A stretch of 64,000 bases of DNA from Avena insularis (GCA_023614405.1 CM042694.1:134359711-134423710), one strand, 5' to 3'; shown: positions 20,341 to 32,712, counted from the first letter of the stretch. Made by a program: numbers and translations. The notes: generated from the letters alone by a model not told the origin.

Positions 20341-21599
20341 TATATATTATAGAAAGGGAGTGACTATTTAACAGCTAGCTGTTTTGTAATTGAGAAACAT
20401 GCAGATTTTTAAACCAATAGAAAGATGACAGCTGTCATGCAAAAAAACAAATGAAAATGCAGAGAAAGCTGTCTGTTTTTAGTTAACGAAAACAGACACA
20501 TTTATGAGCCCACCAATGAGTTCTAACGGCTCATTTAGTTGTCCATGTTTTTGAGGTCAAACTCCTCGGCCTGTAGGTAGACAAGGCGTATAATACAGCT
20601 GACAAAAAAGCCCAACAACTCCACCAAGTACTGTGTCAGAGGACATAGGTCAGTATCATCCTGTATAGGGGGGAAATAGCTCCGGCGAAACATCCACCAG
20701 CTTCAACCCTGACATGCCGCTGCTTTAGGGTGGGGGATCAAAATATCTAAGGATCTTCCCAAAAGAAAACAAGAGAAAGAAAAGAGAGATATAATTCAAA
20801 CCTGAAAATGGTAGAAGAAGAAGAAGAACCAAAGAAGGGTAAACATGTTCTTTGAGAGGAATTAAAGAAAATCTGTAGTTTCAGGTATGCTCTTGAACTT
20901 GCTAGAATGTGTACCATAAATTTGTGTTAGATCTAGGAAACTAGGAGAAGAACAAAAAAGAAGGAAAACAAGAACTGCAGGAAACTTACCCGACTGAAAA
21001 AACATATAGGGATGAATCAGTTCCCGACTGTAAAAATCTTAGAAAGGTTTTCAGTACAAAAATGCAAAAAAGGAAATAAAAGAACCATAGGTAAACTCAT
21101 GCCTTGGATTGCCAATGGGATAAATACACGAGGTTGCATTACATCAAAAACACAAATAAAAGCATACAACAGCAGTTCAAAATTCGACCACATGAACTAA
21201 CTTATTTGGATAACTAGGAAAGAAGCTGATCCGAGGACAAACAGTAGCAAAAACACAAAGATATATTCTTGGCCTATCAGTCGTGTAAATATAGAGTCCC
21301 TCAGATTGTGAAATAATATTTTGACTAACTGTACATCATTCATGTAAAACATCATCAAATCTAGTCCAGGCACAAGATAAAAAATGAAATCATCCTAGCC
21401 AGCACTGAATCTTGTCATCCCGTGCGCTCGCTGAACATAGTGAGCTTCCATTCGAGGTCCCTGTTGGAATGAGAAGACTGTGACTCCCACTTGAGGGAGA
21501 TTTAGAGCTTCAGTAATCACCTTTGGTATCCTCTACGAGAATTTATAACAACCAAAAGTGATGAAAATAAGTAACTAAAAAATAAACCAAGAAGAAAGT

Positions 21600-22560
21600 A
21601 AAATGAAGGACTGAAGATGATGAATTTTGATCATGCATGAACACCAAAGAAATACAGTTCTTAAATAAAAATGACTATTTCATTAATTGATGACTGAAGA
21701 ACAAGAATTTGAGGGACTGAAGAAAAGGGAAAAGCTTCCATTTTGAGGGACTAACGGAAGAGAGATTGACTAATAGACTAAACAGAAACTGATGGCAGAA
21801 TCAAGACTAAAGAATAAGCTGAAGACAAGAAAAAACAAGGACCGCTGAGATGATAACTAAATCTAAGCTACACAATGAAACTGAAGCCAATCAACACAAA
21901 GACACTAAAGGAACTGAGTTACTAAAAGAAAAATAAATAAGAAACTAAGATAAAAAGCAGCTGAACCAAAAGACTAAACCTTACATAATGATAAATAGAA
22001 GAATAAAAGAAAACTTAGGAATAAAACTAATAGCTTAACGATGAAGTAATTATATAGAAAATGAAACTTTAGAAAAAGACTAATAACTCAAGAATGCTTA
22101 GCACTGGAGTTAAGACTGACTGTGCAAAAAAGACTAAAAATATGAAATAAAACTGAAGAAATATGACTGAGCAAAATTTTCCTACACTAAGAGACTAAGA
22201 ATCGTAAGACTGAGATAAGACTAACTGAGCAAATAAGATTGAAAATGAGATAAACTGAAGAAATAAGAGATAAACTATGAAACTGAGTTACTGGAATGAG
22301 AGACTGAACAAATAAGAGCTACAAGACTAAGAGACTAAAGAGACTGGACAGAAATAATAAGAGAAAGAAGGACATAGATAAAATAAGGACTAAATAAATA
22401 AATATACTTGATGAAGCAAAATGAGGAAATGAGAACTGAAGACGGAAACTAAAGAATGATGACTGAAAACTGATGATTGATCAAAGTGAAAACTAGAAGA
22501 CAAGATGACCGACAAAGACACAGTTGACTGAGCGAATGAATAGTGAAAACGAATGAATGA
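21600..22560 (+). repeat. Degenerate A-rich tract of GACTAA / ACTGAA words
   Basis: About 1 kb where short words such as GACTAA, ACTGAA, AATAAGA and GACTGA recur dozens of times with irregular spacing. There are very few pyrimidine runs on the plus strand and no ORF of note. It looks like an eroded short-period repeat rather than a gene. Confidence 0.6.
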
Positions 22561-23656
22561 AAACCTACATAAAGAAGGAAACTAAAACAACATCTACACC
22601 ATATTCTCAAAGTACACATTCACAACAAGGTATACTCAAAGTTCCAGGTAGCTTTGGCTTTCATATAGACAGATGCAGGATCACAATTACCTGTCGGAAC
22701 AAAGAAGCAGATTTTAGAAGGAAGTAGTAGTGTAGTACATGATATTAAACAACAATATTCGCTGGTGGTTGAGGTTCAACGCAATGATGTGAACACGCGG
22801 ACTCTGACTGAAAATATCACATAATCACACACGGGAGCTGGGAAGAAGGGAACAGACAAATGATAGCATGAAAAGAGGGTTCACACACCATTATTTGGGA
22901 GATTCTACACCAGCTCAGAAGATGGGAAGGAAAAAAAGGGGGAAAAATGTTTGTAACAGATAGATGATTTGTACTATTTTCATTTCGTGCACACTAACTT
23001 TCTCTCTCAGGGTGTACCAACATGACTAGCTTTTATGCAAAAAAAATTACTAGTATGAGAAACTTATGGCATGCAAATAGAACCGATTCACTGCTACTTA
23101 AATTTTCAATTTTGATTACACATTATAAATGATAATCTATAAGCATTATTTTCAAGCTTAAAAGCTATCAGAACTAACAGAAATCATGGGCATCCAAGTA
23201 AGACTCATGGATGATACATGATAATCTGTGAAATATAAAACATTTAGGAGAGTGAAGAAGCAATTATATGGGACAAGGGACAGAAAACTTGACAAGCACA
23301 TACACAACAAGGAATAAGAAAGTAATCACGTTTCTACGCCAAACGCGACACACAAGTTGCAGATTTAGCAAGCACACAGACATGTACGAACAAGGTTGCA
23401 GGCTACAGTCTGGTTCTTACAGATCAACAAAATAAGCACATGTATCTAAGCTGAACTGATCAAGTAGTATCACAGCACCAGATCACAAGAACTTCAGAAA
23501 ATTAAGAGAGGGACAAAGAGATCGATTGGATTAGAACCTTCAGGCCGGTGAAGAGGAGCAGCACAAGGAAGACATGTCAGTGCAGCAGGAGATGTGAGGA
23601 AGGGAGTAGCCATCGTCTTCCTCACTGGTAGGATTGATGAAGAGGTACAGTAGGCG

Positions 23657-24013
23657 TCACAGGGCCAAGGCTAGAGCTGCTGCAGGTTTGAGGTGCGGGG
23701 CAGCGCCGTCTTGTGGTGGCTTGGTGGCGCGCGGCCACGCTGGCCTGGCGGCGGCGGCTGGAGGTGGAGAAGAAGCTTGGTGGAATGGGGAGAAACGCCA
23801 GGCGATGACGTTTCCATGGACGCTGGTGTCTGGTGAATCGCTGATCTCTTCGCCATAGGTCGAGGATGGACGCGAGCCACGGATCTCCATTCCCGCTAGC
23901 GGTGGCTGCAGCGTCACCGCTCTATCCATCGACGGTGTTCCCGCCTGGCGAACCCCCTTTCCCTCCGACATCGTCCGAGTAGGCTGCAACATCGCCGCAG
24001 ACCTCTCCGCCAT
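23657..24013 (-). CDS. Hypothetical ORF in the candidate TIR element (118 residues)
   Basis: The ORF begins MAERSAAMLQPTRTMSEG and ends in an Ala/Pro-rich, low-complexity C-terminus. Base composition is strongly GC-rich compared with the surrounding AT-rich sequence, which suggests a captured gene exon or a 5' exon of a transposon gene. No domain is recognised. It might be only the first exon, since GT-type donors exist near its end. I cannot assign a function. Confidence 0.3.
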   Translation of the reverse strand: MAERSAAMLQPTRTMSEGKGVRQAGTPSMDRAVTLQPPLAGMEIRGSRPSSTYGEEISDSPDTSVHGNVIAWRFSPFHQASSPPPAAAARPAWPRATKPPQDGAAPHLKPAAALALAL

Positions 24014-24338
24014 AGCTTCCCCTCCTCTCCCGAGAAATGAAGGCTCCTGAAGTCTGAACGAAATGAAAAAAAAAAGACTAAAATAGGCTTCGTTGACTCA
24101 GCTCAAAAGGACACAAAGACGAAAATGAGACGGAAAGGGCCATAGCGCTGAGATTCGTGAAATGAAGACAGATCTCCGAAGATTCAAAATATGACTGTTT
24201 CTCAATTGTAAAACAGCTAACTGTTTTTTAGGAAAAGTGTATAGGAAAATAAAAGAAGAGGAGGATTTGACTAGTCCATACAACCCACGATCTCTTCTCC
24301 AAGTACGACTTTGCACTAAATCAACAACACTTATTATA

Positions 24339-24440
24339 CTCCCTCTGATTCATAATACTTGTCGCAAAATAGATGTATCTAGTACTAAAACATGTCTAGA
24401 TACATCTATTTGAGCGACAAGTATTATGGATCGGAGGGAG
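24339..24440. mobile_element. Stowaway MITE
   Basis: The TIR is CTCCCTCTGATTCATAATAC, with the right end inverse ATTATGGATCGGAGGGAG, and TA on both sides (24337-24338, 24441-24442). It is 102 bp with near-perfect fold-back. Confidence 0.9.
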
Positions 24441-24657
24441 TACTAGATTAGATGGAGTAGTAGATTCTGTAACTTTCTCAACGGTTTAATTTTTTATCAT
24501 GCATTTTTCAGGAATACATTTTAAGGCTTAAGCATGGTTAAGAACACGCCTGGTGAGGGCCTCCGCATGCTCGACCATGGCATACTGTTTGATTATCGCA
24601 TGGAGCATCTCTGGCAGTACGTCCGATTGGGCTTGTTGGATGAATTTTTATTACCTC

Positions 24658-25042
24658 TTTTTTTTGAAATTGGGATTGCCCTGGCCTCCTGGGATGCACA
24701 CAGCCAATTTATTAAAAGTACCAAACGTGTTTAGACAGTGTTACAGATCACAGATCAGACATGGTTAATACAAACACCAACCATCTGAACAAAACAAGAA
24801 ATCTCACACGAGATACTCGAAAATAACTAGGCATTTGTCAATCTACTAGAATGACGCTACAAAGTCTGGCTGGAAAAATCCGAAGTAACCGTCACAAGAC
24901 GGGTGCACTCAAAAACCATGGGTTGTCGCTGTTGTTCTTCGCAGCATGCGCGATGCGGCTGATCGGTGTCTCAATATGGAGAATAGGTATCTTGCCAGTC
25001 GTGCAGCAGGAGGGCCTCTCACTAGAAAGGACGCCCGTCTAA
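24658..25042 (-). mobile_element. Non-LTR retroposon 3' end
   Basis: On the minus strand the sequence ends in GGCTGTGTGCATCC, AGGCCAGGGCAATCCC and an A tail (T run at 24658-24665). This is a 3' terminus shared by many grass LINEs and seen in the opposite orientation near 55080-55130. The 5' side runs into the Harbinger-like element at 25043, which appears to be inserted in it. No ORF is intact. Confidence 0.5.
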
Positions 25043-25493
25043 GAGCATCTCTAGCAGTGCCCGTAAATACCCCAAAACCGTAAAATAACTGCCGTCTATC
25101 GGTGCCCCGTAAAAATCGCGCGCCGATCAGTGCCCGTAAACACCCCCGGCCCAAAAAAGTTTTACGGGGCGCGCCAAATATCCCCGCGGAACCGAGCATA
25201 TCTGGTTTCCGCGGCCGAACCGAGCCTAACTCGCACTCCTCTCATTTTTTGGCGCGACGGAAGTTTTCTCCACCTACCACCCCCTTCCGCTTCACTGCCG
25301 CCATTGATCTACCTCCCCTCCGCTCCCCGACCACGCCGCCGCTCGGAATCGACGCCATGGAACCCACAGCTCCCCCGGTAGTAGCTTGAGGCTCAGCGCT
25401 GCAAGAGCCGCCTCCGTCAGCTTCCCACGCGAAGCTTCAAGGCCGCCAAGGTCGCCCTCAAGAAGAGCAAGCGCGCGGCCGGGTGATACGTTG
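25043..25493 (+). mobile_element. Harbinger-like element H1, left segment
   Basis: It begins GAGCATCTCTAGCAGTGCCC after the target TAA (25040-25042). The right end of the same element is at 50553, where GCTAGAGATGCTC is followed by TAA (50554-50556). The left segment carries the 5'UTR and N-terminal coding part of the Myb-like ORF (ATG near 25358, then a lysine-rich stretch up to 25493). It is cut at CCGGG by an LTR retrotransposon. Joined with 48821-50553 it is about 2.18 kb. Confidence 0.75.
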
Positions 25494-25969
25494 TAAACGT
25501 ATCTATAATTTTTGATGTTTCATGCTTGTTTATATCTACTTTTTTATGTTTTGTCCACACTTTGGAGTATTTTTACACATTTTCTAGAACTAACCTATTA
25601 ACAAGATGCCACAGTGCCAGTTGCCTGTTTTCTGCTGTTTTTAGTTTTAGAAAAGCTAGAAAAGAAATATTCTCGAAATTGGACCGGACAAAAGCCAAAG
25701 TCAATATTTTACAAGAAGACTCACGGAGCGAGAAGACGAGACGGAGAGGGGTCACAAGGTGGCCACACCACCTGGTGGCGCGGGCCAGCCCAGGCCACGC
25801 CAGGGGGTGGTGTGGGCCCCTCGGGCGCCCACCGACCTTGCCCTTCCGCCTATAAAAGCCTCCTGGACGAAAACCCTAAGAACCCGATGAAAAATTCCAC
25901 GAAAGAGTCTGTAACCCCCGCCATCTCCATCCCTAGATCGGGAGGGATCTGAATCTCTTCCCGACACAC
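25494..25969 (+). repeat. 5' LTR fragment of the retrotransposon inserted in H1
   Basis: It starts TGATACGTTGTAAACGTATC right after CCGGG (25489-25493) and is closely related to the start of the solo LTR at 32979. A TATA box TATAAAAG lies at 25851-25858. It is broken off at 25969 by the S1 LTR. The far end of this retrotransposon is at 48815, followed by CCGGG, so its insertion spans 25494-48815. Confidence 0.7.
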
Positions 25970-27478
25970 TGATGACCCACAAGTATAGGGGTGTATCGCA
26001 GTATTTTCGATAAGTAAGAGTGTCGAACCGAACGAGGAGCAGAAGGTGCTGGCTAATGGTATGGATCAAGAATTCTCTGCCAATACTTAGCAAACGGATT
26101 TTTAGGGGTTTTCGATAAAGCAAGTAAACAAAGTACGAGTAAATAAAAAACAGTAAGAATGAATGCAGCAAGTGGCCCAATCCTTTATGCAGCAAAGGAC
26201 AAGCCGGTTGTATTTCTATAGATGACCAAACGTTCTCGAGGACACATGGGAAGACTGTCAAGTGCTTTCGCTTCATATAGTTGATTAATCTTCTTTAGCT
26301 TGCTAAGTGTTTTGTGGATGAACCTGTGCTAATGTATCGCCCCATCCAAGACTAATACATACTTGTGATTATACCCCTTGCAAACATCCGTAAGTACAAG
26401 AAAGTAATTAAGGTAAAACCTAACCACAGCTTTAAACTCTAAGACCCTTACGTCCCTTGTGCAATGGTTTCCTAACGGGGGTTCAGGTTTCTGTCACTCC
26501 GGCAACCCCTACGATTAGTAGCCAAATACACAATGCATTCCCCTAGGCCCATATAGGTGAAGTGTCATGTAGTCAATGTTCACATGACACCACTAGAAGA
26601 AGTACACCACAACTTAAATAACAATCTATTGAATCTTTCTCAACGCAACTCCACTACTAACAACAAGACTTCTCCCATGTCCTCAAGAACAAAATGAACT
26701 ACTCACAAGACATCATATGGATCATGATCAGATATGGAATAATGATGTATAACAATCTGAACATAAACAATAATTCAATGGTTCACTCAATAGCATCAAC
26801 TACAAGGAGTAATCAACACCGGGAAAGTTTCCCCTATGAACTAATGCAAGATTCAACTCAATTGTTACAGCAATATGGAGATGGTGATGAGGGTGCTGAT
26901 GGTGATGATGGTGATGATGATGATGATGATCCCGATGAAGTCCAGCTTGATGGTGGTGTTGATGGCGACGATCTCCCCTCTCCGGGAAGGAATTCCCCTA
27001 GCAGAAATCTGTCTGCCGGAGAGATCTTTCTCTCTCGGTGTTTTCCGCCCCGTAGAGGCGGCGAAATCTTTCTATGGTCGCTCCCCGAGTCTTAGGGTTT
27101 TGTGGGGATGATATACGCCATAGGGGAGAGGCTGGAGTGGGCCAGGGCGGCCACACCACTCCCTGGCGTGACCTAGGCCTGCCCGCACCATGGGGTGGTG
27201 TGGGCCCCCTGTGGCCCACCTCTACTCCATATTCTGGCATCCTGAGTCTTCTGGAAAAATAGGATTTTCCATATATTTTCTCGGATTTTCTGATCTTCGC
27301 GAATTTTGCCTCCAAACAGCACCTTTTCCATCGTAATCTCGACCGCGGTCCATGCTCCAAAAGTCATCAACCATGCAAAATCAGGTGAAATAACATAAGT
27401 ATCACCTCTCAATATGAAATATATCAATGAATAATAGTGAATTAAGAAATAGAATAGTGATGCAAAATGGACGTATCA
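25970..27478 (-). repeat. 3' LTR of element S1 (Sabrina-like)
   Basis: On the plus strand it runs TGATGACCCACAAGTATAGG ... GCAAAATGGACGTATCA, 1509 bp, nearly collinear with the S2 LTRs at 34842-36349 and 43939-45435. It contains a GATGGTGAT-rich run (about 26878-26935). The purine tract GCATGGGGGGGGGT (minus) lies just inside at 27479-27492. The outer five bases are CACAC (25965-25969). Confidence 0.85.
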
Positions 27479-30110
27479 ACCCCCCCCCATGCTTAGACTT
27501 CACTTGTCCCCAAGCGAAACTGAGCTCAATAAACATGACCTTAGGTTTATGGAGTGAAGAGTCGATAAAAGAATATGGACAAGAAGCATCACATTCATCA
27601 AAAGCATAGATCATAATAGAAGACAACTCACTATTATATAACTAAACTTGCAATGAGTAAAGGAAACACAATAAAGATACATAGAGTAAATCATAACTGG
27701 TAATGGCAAACTTAGCTCTTGGTCGAAGAATAGTTGATAATTTGCTGGAGTTCACAAATAGCTGGTTTTCAAAGAAATCTTTCAAAGTAGTAAACATCAA
27801 GATAAGAGCAATGTGCAAAACAAGGAACATAAGAAACATGAATGCATAAATCATCATATGAATGAATGAAACACATCAACTCAAAATACTTGCTGAGATA
27901 GAAGGGAATAGGTTTACTGACTCAACTACAAAGTAGAAGAAAGGGCCCTTCAAAGAGGGAACCAGGGATTGCAAGTCTCATAAAGAGCTCCCAAAAATTA
28001 TGATACTTACTAGCTTTCAGCTCTCATTTCCCCTATCATAGGCATCTTTAGGTGATTAAGGTGAAAGTGAGGTCCAATCTGAGTTATATGCTTGACAGAC
28101 TATAAACTAAAAATCCCAAGTCCCTTGAGTACGAGGGCTGCTCCTCATGCTACTCAACTTTAGTTACCGGTAAGTTCTTGTCATCGTAAGCATGTGCGTA
28201 TCATTGAGAACCGCCAACGGGTACCCTTGCCCGATGATACTAAGAATCCCCATATCAAAATGACAAGGCAAGGCATAATGAGTATCTCAGCAATCTTCTT
28301 ATTTACCATGGGAAAATGGTGCTTTTTTCTCTCTTTCCTCTTTTCATAGTATCTCTTTTTTTTATTTTCTTTTTCTCAATAGCTATCTGTCTCTTTTTTT
28401 ATAAGAAGAATGCTTCATAGATATCATTATGGTTACGCTGCAGGTTTCCACCATGTCAGCATGGATTAGACCAGCGGCCCATGCGTTTCTCTAACACACA
28501 TACATAACTCCATGGACTTACAAGCTCCCCTTTTATTTCACACCGACGACATCCGCAAACAAAAGAGCAAGGTATCAACTGGGTATATATTTACAAGTGT
28601 TGGAAGAGTTCCCCGTGACAGCACGGTTCTGCTAATCCCCAGCCTATAATTTGCAAGCATATAACTTTCATGGAGATTTCACAATGGTTCAGGTTTATTA
28701 AGTGCAAGAAAGTAAAGTGTGCCATCAAGTTCATGAGAGATTTAATCAGTAATTTTCGCATAACAAGTTTAATTTGAGAGGTAGACAAAACAGGAATTTA
28801 CTTGGAATAGCAATAATGCTACTAGGTAGGTATTATGGACACAAATGGCAAAGGTTTTGGTTTAAAGGAGGTGGATGCACGAGAAGAATTCCCTCTCATT
28901 ACAGGTTTTTGGCTAGCAAGGCTGGGTAGCAAGTACAAGACTTGAAGGAAACAAACAAACATACAAATGATAAAGATAAACATGCAATCTTTCTTGGAAG
29001 CACAAAAGATCTTAACTAGAGAATATTAAACTTATGAGCAAATCAAGAAAGAAAGATGATGAAATTATTTTTCTCTCGAGTACTTCTATCTTTTCTTTTC
29101 AGCTCTCAAAAAGGTGTTGCTACTGACTGAGCCAGGTTTGCCAAAACCAACTAAATTAACTCAATGATCCCAAAGTGCTACCAATACTAACAACAAGATC
29201 AATCATATAACCACGAATTGAGAACTAATATAAGCTATGCAAAAGAGTGGATGATAGAACTTCTCATTAATATTCCATAACGGAAACTCACACCAAGGGA
29301 TACATATCTAACGAGAGAGGAGACACTTCTATAATGCAAACCATACTACATAATAACTCCTCTATTCATGATATGAATCTACTAATAAGGTAAAAAGGTA
29401 GAAGATAGTGATATGATACCGCGGCACTCCCCCAAGCTTGGAACAAACCAAGGGGATGCCAAACCTGATGACGAATTACTCCTCGAGTGGTGGTGGTATC
29501 ATGCTCTTAGTTGACGTGAGGAAATCTTCCAGCATCTTACGAAGCCTATCATTCTCCCATTGAAGCATGTCCACCTTCCTCTTCAAGTCTCGGTACTTAT
29601 CGCAGAATTCTTTAGTGACTCATAGGGCTTCCGTTGATGCAGGGCAAGTGACTGAAGGTACCAACCCTTGCTTGGGGTCTCGGAGGTCTTCCTCCATAGG
29701 CTCCTTCCCTTTCTCCTTGGCAGACACCATTGTGCTTCTAAGCCTTCAAAGAGTATGTCCTGGCAGAAACAGATCGAAACAAAAACATGACGAAAACACG
29801 ATATACGGACCTCAGGGGATCCGGGGGGTTATATATTATAAAGTTTCATATCAAAAGGAAGGTACTGGGAGAAAACGAGTCAGAGGCGGAGTCCTGGGTG
29901 GCCAACCACCTGGTGGCACGACCAGGGGTGGGCCCGCGCCATGGGGTGGTGTGGGCCATCCTGGCTCTGTTTCCGTCCCTTTTTCGCTTCGTAGCTTTCC
30001 TTATTAACTGAAAACTGTAAAAATATAGTTGGATTGTATTTTCGCGGAACTTTTCTTACCAGAACTGTTACCTAGTTGGAAGCAGACTCTGCAGGTCTCT
30101 GAATTTGGTA
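27479..30110 (-). other. S1 3' internal region with remains of a third ORF
   Basis: Non-coding for the most part and collinear with 36350-39205 of S2. A short frame starts at 29730 on the minus strand (MVSAKEKGKEPMEEDL), matching the start at 38823 in S2. It lies where Athila elements carry an extra ORF downstream of integrase. A PPT-like run (CCAAGCTTGGGGGAGTGC, minus) occurs near 29427-29444. Confidence 0.6.
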
Positions 30111-31095
30111 TTTAGTGGATCCTTCCGGAGTCACCGCTTGAATCATCAATATCTTCATCTTCATACACTTATTACTTGAGTCATAAAACCCTTCTTTTCC
30201 TTATTACACATTATTTCCACTTTCCTGGAAATTTCTTTCACACAATTCTTATTAGCAACATTAGTATAAGTGAAGTGATAAAACCTTTTGAGTCCAACTT
30301 CAACTGAAAACCATCAAAACAAAAGCTACTATAGCAACTCCTTCCGAAAACCCAAAAAGAATTCAAAAAGGAAATCGAATAAAGAAGCAAATGCAAGATT
30401 GGCTAAATCTGTCAAAACAGACCAGCAGGTAAAGATCAATTTTTTCGAAAATCTTCAGTTGCTCAAATCAAAAAGTGCAAAACTAACAAAAGTTAAACAA
30501 CAACCTGAGTCAGAAGCACAAAAAATTACAGCTCAATCCGACAGACAGAGGTCTCTCACGAATTTTTACGGTGAAGCACAAAAATCTGTTTCGGGACAGC
30601 AACTTCCCCAAATCTTACTTCTCTCTCATTAGAGGTTGATCTTGACACAAAAACCAAACAAAACGGATAAGGAGCGGTTATTACCGAATTAATAACTTCC
30701 AAGACTCAAAGAAACAAAAACAAACTGAAAGCAAAAACAAATTGGGTTGTCTCCCATAAAGCTCTTTCTTTATAGCCATTAAGATGGGCATTATAATTTT
30801 GAAGAAGCTCTCATAGGGATATGAATTGAAGTCAAAGAGAGCATTAAGAAGCAAAAACACACACACATTTAAGTCTAACCCACTTCCTATGCAAGGTAAT
30901 TTTGTAAACAAACAAGTTCTTGAAACCAGAGGCAACTTGCATAAGAAGGCAAAAGAAGTGCAACATAAAAACTTTCAGCATAAAACGGGGAAACTTGATA
31001 TTATTGAGATGCATAAGAACACTTTTCCCTCTCTCATAATAACTTCTAGTATCATGCATAAACTTAAGAATATAGCTATCACAAGGACTATCATA
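30110..31095. other. S1-specific segment in place of pol
   Basis: This segment joins sequence equivalent to S2 39205 on the left with sequence equivalent to S2 42695 on the right. It has an AT-rich plus-strand frame at 30288-30632 (lysine- and serine-rich) with no recognised domain, which may be chance. No similarity to the S2 protease, RT or integrase was seen by eye. Confidence 0.5.
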
Positions 31096-31282
31096 GAAAT
31101 GATCACTTATTCTAACAGAAATCACAAGGATACTAGCTCTCATAACACTACTTTGTGAAACAATATTAGAGGTATCCTTACAAAGGATAGTGTGCCCCTC
31201 TTTATCATATTTAGTGACAAAGTCTTTCACACTTGCTATTATAGGTTCATCAACCATCTGTTTATCAGGTTCAATAGCTTTA

Positions 31283-32247
31283 CTATTCATTAACCATTTT
31301 AGCTATCATAGAATGTTCCTTTACCTTAACTGGGAAAGGCATTTTCTCAATGTAAGGTTCAAGTAAAACATGATTAGCAGTATAAACTTCAGTATTTCTT
31401 GAAGGAACACTCTTAGCAATATCTTTATAAGGTTCATGATACTTATTCCACTTCTTTTTAGGCACTTCGATATAGGAAGCAAAAGCCTTAAAATAAGAAG
31501 CAATAGCTTGAGAATCTAGACCATAAGCATTTTTAATATTTTGAAAGTCATCAGTTCCCATAAAAGATTCAATGCATTCATAATCATAATTTATACTTGA
31601 CTTTCTACCTTTGTCATTATCCCAAGCTTCAGCATTGTATTGAATACGGTCCAGAAGATCCCATTTAGCTTCTTCTTCCATGCGAGTGAATGATCCAACA
31701 CAAGAAGCATCCAATAAATCCTTATCATGTAGAGGGAGCCTTGCATAAAAGTTGTTGATAATAATATTGTTGGGGAGCTCATGAATGGGACATTTGAGCA
31801 TTAGTAACTTCAATCTCCCCCAAGCTTGAGTTGTACTCTCTCCATCAAGAGGCCAAAAGTTGTATATTTGATTCCGATCTTTATGAATCTCACTAGGAGG
31901 ATAAAACTTTGAATAAAAGAGAGGCACTATTTCCTCCCATTCCAGAGCTTGACCATTCTTCAGCAGCTTATACCATTCCTCAGCTCTTCCTTTTAGTGAT
32001 AATGAGAATAACTTCTTCTTAACTTGATCTGTAGTAATACCTGCACACTTGAACAACCCGCATAATTCGTGTATAAAGAGTAAATGATCACCGGGATGGA
32101 CAATTCCATCCCCAACATAGTAGTTATCCATAACACGATCAATAATTCTTGTAGGTATTTTGAAAACATCTTTCAAATAGGTGGTGGCTTATCTACTACC
32201 TTAGCAGTGGTAGTAGCATTACCAAATAAGAAACTCAGCGAATTATC
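31283..32247 (-). pseudogene. S1 gag
   Basis: The start ATG is at 32247 (MDNSLSFLFGNATTT). A one-base deletion relative to S2 near 32173 shifts the frame; the rest reads openly from 32176 to 31283 (297 residues). The retrotransposon gag domain is clear: HPGDHLLFIHELCGLFKCAG, LSLKGRAEEWYKLL and LPLHDKDLLDASC. It matches S2 gag closely. With no pol in this copy, gag is the only protein S1 could have made. Confidence 0.8.
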
Positions 32248-32360
32248 CATAACAAAAATAAAGCAACTAGCGGAAGTAAACAATACGCACAGTAGAAGTT
32301 TCCTTTACCAGTTCCACTCTCCAATAGCGCTTCACTCCCGGCAGCGGCGTAAAATAGTCT

Positions 32361-32712
32361 TGATGACCCACAAGTATAGGGGTGTATCGCAGATTTTTGA
32401 TAAGTAAGAGTGTCGAACCCAACGAGGAGCAGGTGTCGGCTAGTGGTATGGATCAGGAATTCTCTGCAAATACTTAGCAAACGGATTTTTAGGGGTTTTC
32501 GATAAAGCAAGTAAACAAAGTACGAGTAAATAAAAGACAGTAGGAATAAATGCAGCAAGTGGCCCAATCCTTTATGCAGCGGTCCATGCTCCAAAAGTCA
32601 TCAACCATGCAAAAATAGATGAAATAACATAAGTATCACCTCTCAATACGAAATATATCAATGAATAATAGTGAATTAAGACATAGAATAGTGATGAAAA
32701 ATGGACGTATCA
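32361..32712 (-). repeat. 5' LTR of S1, internally deleted
   Basis: It starts TGATGACCCACAAGTATAGG and ends GACGTATCA, like a full LTR, but is only 352 bp. About 1.15 kb is missing between CCTTTATGCAGC and GGTCCATGCTCC. In the S2 right LTR these two sites read TATGCAGCAAAGG and ACTGCAGCGGTCC, so the deletion joins two TGCAGC words. Confidence 0.85.

Larger units (their letters stand above)
20360..24235. mobile_element. Candidate TIR element (Mutator-like?) with A-rich core
   Basis: The left edge carries TTAACAGCTAGCTGTTTTGT followed by AATTGAGAAACA (about 20368-20400). The right edge carries the inverse, TGTTTCTCAATTGTAAAACA then GCTAACTGTTTT (about 24196-24228), giving roughly 32-38 bases of inverted repeat. 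Inside is no transposase. A minus-strand 118-codon ORF begins about 215 bases in from the right repeat, and an A-rich block of GACTAA/ACTGAA words fills 21600-22560. The exact ends and target duplication could not be fixed, so the superfamily is open. Confidence 0.45.
25970..32712 (-). mobile_element. Athila/Sabrina-like element S1, lacking pol
   Basis: This is a minus-strand element with a complete 3' LTR (25970-27478), a 3' internal region (27479-30110) matching S2 36350-39205, a stretch of about 985 bases with no match to S2 (30110-31095), gag (31283-32247) and a collapsed 5' LTR (32361-32712). Protease, RT, RNase H and integrase are absent. Its flanks differ (CACAC left, GAGTA right), so no target duplication is seen. 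The left neighbour is the retrotransposon LTR at 25494, and the right neighbour is gag of the plus-strand Gypsy. Confidence 0.75.

Noticed and set aside
26878..26935. GATGGTGATGAT run as a possible protein-coding Asp repeat
   Set aside because: It is within the LTR, recurs in all LTR copies and varies in length, so it is an LTR microsatellite.
28200..29400. Possible RNA gene or array in the long non-coding region of S1
   Set aside because: The same sequence recurs collinearly in S2 (37050-38220); it is the internal region of the retrotransposon.
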